Assembly (NCBI GenBank): GCA_900550925.1
Contig: URTU01000036.1
Location: forward strand, 1-16,938
Direction: 5' to 3'
Origin: an uncultured Alistipes sp.
GTDB taxonomy: Bacteria > Bacteroidota > Bacteroidia > Bacteroidales > Rikenellaceae
DNA: 16,938 nucleotides
Part shown: positions 15,914 to 16,938 of the stretch, one piece after another
How positions within the stretch are numbered: the first letter of the stretch is position 1
Layout of the letters: each line of letters starts with the position of its first letter
Program-made: the position numbers and the translations under genes
The notes under the pieces: model-generated
Told to the model about the DNA's origin: nothing
The model's input: the letters and a program-made list of their open reading frames with translations, nothing else
Database searches by the model: none

Positions 15914-16006
15914 CTATTTCTTTTTCTTGTGACGATTCTTGCGCAAACGCTTCTTGCGTTTGTGGGTAGCCATCTTATGCCCTTTTCTCTTCTTACCGCT
16001 TGGCAT
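15914..16006 (-). CDS. 30-residue highly basic ribosomal-type protein (AURKAIP1/COX24-like)
   Basis: A 30-codon frame runs from an ATG at 16006 to a TAG at 15914-15916. The product starts MPSGKKRKGHKMATHKRKKR and ends RLRKNRHKKKK; 19 of 30 residues are Lys, Arg or His residues counted loosely, and acidic residues are absent. The MPSGKKRK and HKMATHKRKKRLRKNRHKK pattern matches a tiny protein I recall as conserved across Bacteroidetes and annotated with the AURKAIP1/COX24 (DUF1713) domain. That domain is related to mitochondrial mS38 and mycobacterial bS22, which sit in the small ribosomal subunit. A role as a small-subunit ribosomal protein is therefore inferred, not shown. It follows the HU gene by 39 bp and precedes a terminator. 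Its size makes it easy for gene callers to miss. Confidence 0.85.
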   Translation of the reverse strand: MPSGKKRKGHKMATHKRKKRLRKNRHKKKK

Positions 16007-16045
16007 AATAGTTTAATTTTTATTGTTTATTGTAAAAAACGCGCA

Positions 16046-16318
16046 TTACTTAACCTTGGCCATGAAGCTCTTGGCGGGTTTGAATGCGGGGATGTTATGT
16101 TCCGGAATCGTGATAGTGGTATTCTTCGAAATGTTGCGAGCCACCTTCTGAGCGCGTTTCTTCACGATAAAGCTGCCGAAACCTCTCAGATATACATTAT
16201 TGTTTGCTGCCAGCGAGTCCTTTACGCTCTCCATAAAAGCCTCGACGATCTGCTGTACCTGAACCTTCTCGACTCCGGTACTCTTGGCAATTTCATTTAC
16301 GATATCAGCCTTTGTCAT
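16046..16318 (-). CDS. HU-family DNA-binding protein
   Basis: This 90-residue protein is a histone-like, DNA-bending nucleoid protein that acts as a dimer. It begins MTKADIVNEIAKSTG, the standard HU helix pair, followed by the core RGFGSFIVKKRA (about residues 45-56). The DNA-binding arm carries ARNISKNTTITIPEHNIPAF, where the IP pair at about 71-72 and the later P sit where the kinking proline of the arm is expected. It ends with FKPAKSFMAKVK. Length is the usual 90. The arm has NISKNT in place of the common NPxTG turn. It has an excellent promoter with a dyad across it and shares a transcript with the small basic protein. HU and IHF subunits are hard to separate by sequence; HU is preferred because no partner is visible. 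Confidence 0.95.
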   Translation of the reverse strand: MTKADIVNEIAKSTGVEKVQVQQIVEAFMESVKDSLAANNNVYLRGFGSFIVKKRAQKVARNISKNTTITIPEHNIPAFKPAKSFMAKVK

Positions 16319-16355
16319 AATCGATATTGTTTTAAGTTAAGTTCTTTTGAGATTG

Positions 16356-16388
16356 CAAATATACGATAATATTTGGTTAATAACCAAA
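16356..16388 (-). promoter_or_regulatory. HU gene promoter
   Basis: On the minus strand TTTG (16385-16388) is followed after 21 bases by TATATTTG (16356-16363), an exact match to the Bacteroidetes -33/-7 promoter with proper spacing. Transcription should start near 16350, leaving a leader of about 30 bases. T-tracts on the plus strand at 16397-16404 and 16408-16414 (A-tracts on the minus strand) lie just upstream and may act as an UP-like or bent element. Confidence 0.78.
16372..16388. repeat. 17-bp dyad across the HU promoter
   Basis: TTTGGTTA (16372-16379) and TAACCAAA (16381-16388) form a perfect inverted repeat around a single A. It covers the -33 element and most of the spacer of the HU promoter, so a protein bound here would block RNA polymerase. 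This is the geometry of a repressor operator, but the regulator is unknown. Confidence 0.6.
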
Positions 16389-16610
16389 CACGATCGTTTT
16401 TTTTAAGTTTTTTTCATTTCGCCCGGCGGACGCTATAGCTTTGATTATCACTAAACAAAAATCATCCCAAAACTCCCGCCCGATATCATCAAAATACGTA
16501 TCACAATGCCTGTCAACGCATTACCATCTCGCCCCGCTCGTGCCGCCCACCCCTTCCAGAGGCCTCTGGCGATGATTATCACACGCCTCGGCACAATAAA
16601 TTGCCTGCAT
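16389..16610. other. Intergenic region upstream of the HU and porX promoters
   Basis: This is the middle of the 450-base gap between the divergent HU and porX genes. It holds the phased T-tracts (16397-16404, 16408-16414). It also holds a perfect 14-bp palindrome CCAGAGGCCTCTGG (16556-16569), enclosed by GTGCCG (16540-16545) and CGGCAC (16589-16594). The 9-mer GATTATCAC occurs near 16443 and 16573. No coding frame is credible. The palindrome centre lies about 87 bases before the predicted porX start, a position suited to an activator site. Confidence 0.5.
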
Positions 16611-16642
16611 TTTGCATTATTGATCCGTAAGGATTAATTTTG
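16611..16642 (+). promoter_or_regulatory. porX promoter
   Basis: TTTG (16611-16614) is followed after 20 bases by TAATTTTG (16635-16642), an exact TTTG-N20-TAnnTTTG Bacteroidetes promoter. Transcription should begin near 16649, giving a long leader of about 120 bases. The leader contains a 10-bp direct repeat CCGGAGCGCC (16701-16710 and 16720-16729) and the pairing arms CTCCGG (16699-16704) and CCGGAG (16720-16725). Confidence 0.78.
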
Positions 16643-16768
16643 CATGTATGGCGATCGCCACGGCGATGCACTCCGTAAAACACCCTCCGCAGAGCGATCT
16701 CCGGAGCGCCGGAAACCCGCCGGAGCGCCACGATGCACCACTAACAACGATATAAAATTACCGCAAGT

Positions 16769-16938
16769 ATGGTCAAGATACTATGGGTCGACGACGAGGT
16801 CGAACTGCTCAAACCCCACATTCTGTTCCTGCGCTCCAAAGGATACGAGGTCGATACCTGCAACAACGGTTACGACGCCATCGAGATGGCTACGGCCGAC
16901 AATTACGACCTGATTATCCTCGACGAGATGATGCCCGG
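16769..16938 (+). CDS. porX: PorX-type response regulator (5' part)
   Basis: The first 56 codons of a CheY-like receiver domain are visible; the gene runs off the window. The protein starts MVKILWVDDEVELLKPHILF. The acidic pair D8 and D9 and the phospho-acceptor D52 in LIILDEMMP are in place. The opening KILWVDDEVELLKPHI and the LDEMMPG ending are, to my recollection, particular to the PorX family of Bacteroidetes, in which the receiver is joined to a PglZ (alkaline-phosphatase-like) effector domain. PorX works with the sensor kinase PorY to control type IX secretion in Porphyromonas gingivalis, but it is also found in species without that system. The PglZ domain is outside the window, so the call rests on the N-terminus. 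The ATG at 16769 is preceded by a good promoter and a long leader. Confidence 0.8.
   Translation, partial: MVKILWVDDEVELLKPHILFLRSKGYEVDTCNNGYDAIEMATADNYDLIILDEMMP

Noticed and set aside
15455..15932. Open frames of 108-134 codons on both strands in the spacer upstream of rng
   Set aside because: They overlap each other and the terminator of the HU unit, and their products are Arg/Pro-rich without motifs.
16644..16913. Plus-strand frame of 89 codons overlapping the start of porX
   Set aside because: It overlaps the strongly recognised PorX receiver sequence in another frame. An upstream regulatory frame is possible but unsupported.

Overview
The window reads as chromosomal core DNA from a fairly GC-rich member of the Bacteroidales, plausibly an Alistipes-like (Rikenellaceae) gut bacterium. 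The reasons are the two-gene methylmalonyl-CoA mutase, a PorX-type response regulator, the Bacteroidetes-style LptC/TPR/outer-membrane-protein cluster, the general lack of Shine-Dalgarno sequences, and several promoters of the Bacteroidetes primary-sigma type (TTTG, about 19-21 bases, TAnnTTTG). The genus is inference; the phylum is well supported. I see no rRNA, tRNA, CRISPR, transposase, prophage or plasmid gene.

Layout. (1) Bases 1-3012, plus strand: the 3' part of mutA and the whole of mutB, the two subunits of adenosylcobalamin-dependent methylmalonyl-CoA mutase (succinate-propionate pathway), ending at a strong 19-bp hairpin. (2) Bases 3013-3436: a gene-free gap holding two facing terminators and a degenerate 70-bp direct duplication. 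(3) Bases 3437-10418, minus strand: an envelope cluster, in transcription order outer-membrane beta-barrel, TPR protein, LptC lipoprotein, CNNM/CBS membrane protein, then (behind its own terminator and promoter) a PpiD-type periplasmic chaperone. (4) Bases 10521-15444, minus strand: rng (RNase E/G) followed after 19 bp by mfd (transcription-repair coupling factor). (5) Bases 15445-15913: a GC-rich gap with no convincing gene. (6) Bases 15914-16318, minus strand: an HU-family protein followed by a 30-residue, extremely basic ribosomal-type protein, sharing a terminator. (7) Bases 16319-16768: a divergent regulatory region with two good promoters, a dyad over the HU promoter and a palindrome upstream of the porX promoter. 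(8) From 16769: the first 56 codons of porX, cut by the window end.

Functionally the window joins propionate metabolism, an envelope-biogenesis module (lipopolysaccharide transport, outer-membrane protein, chaperone) and a nucleic-acid block (RNase E/G, Mfd, HU, small ribosomal-type protein). None is a new class of system on its face. The least understood parts are the barrel + TPR pair co-transcribed with lptC, the 70-bp intergenic duplication, and the structured HU/porX intergenic region. All calls come from reading the sequence and family memory; no search was run.
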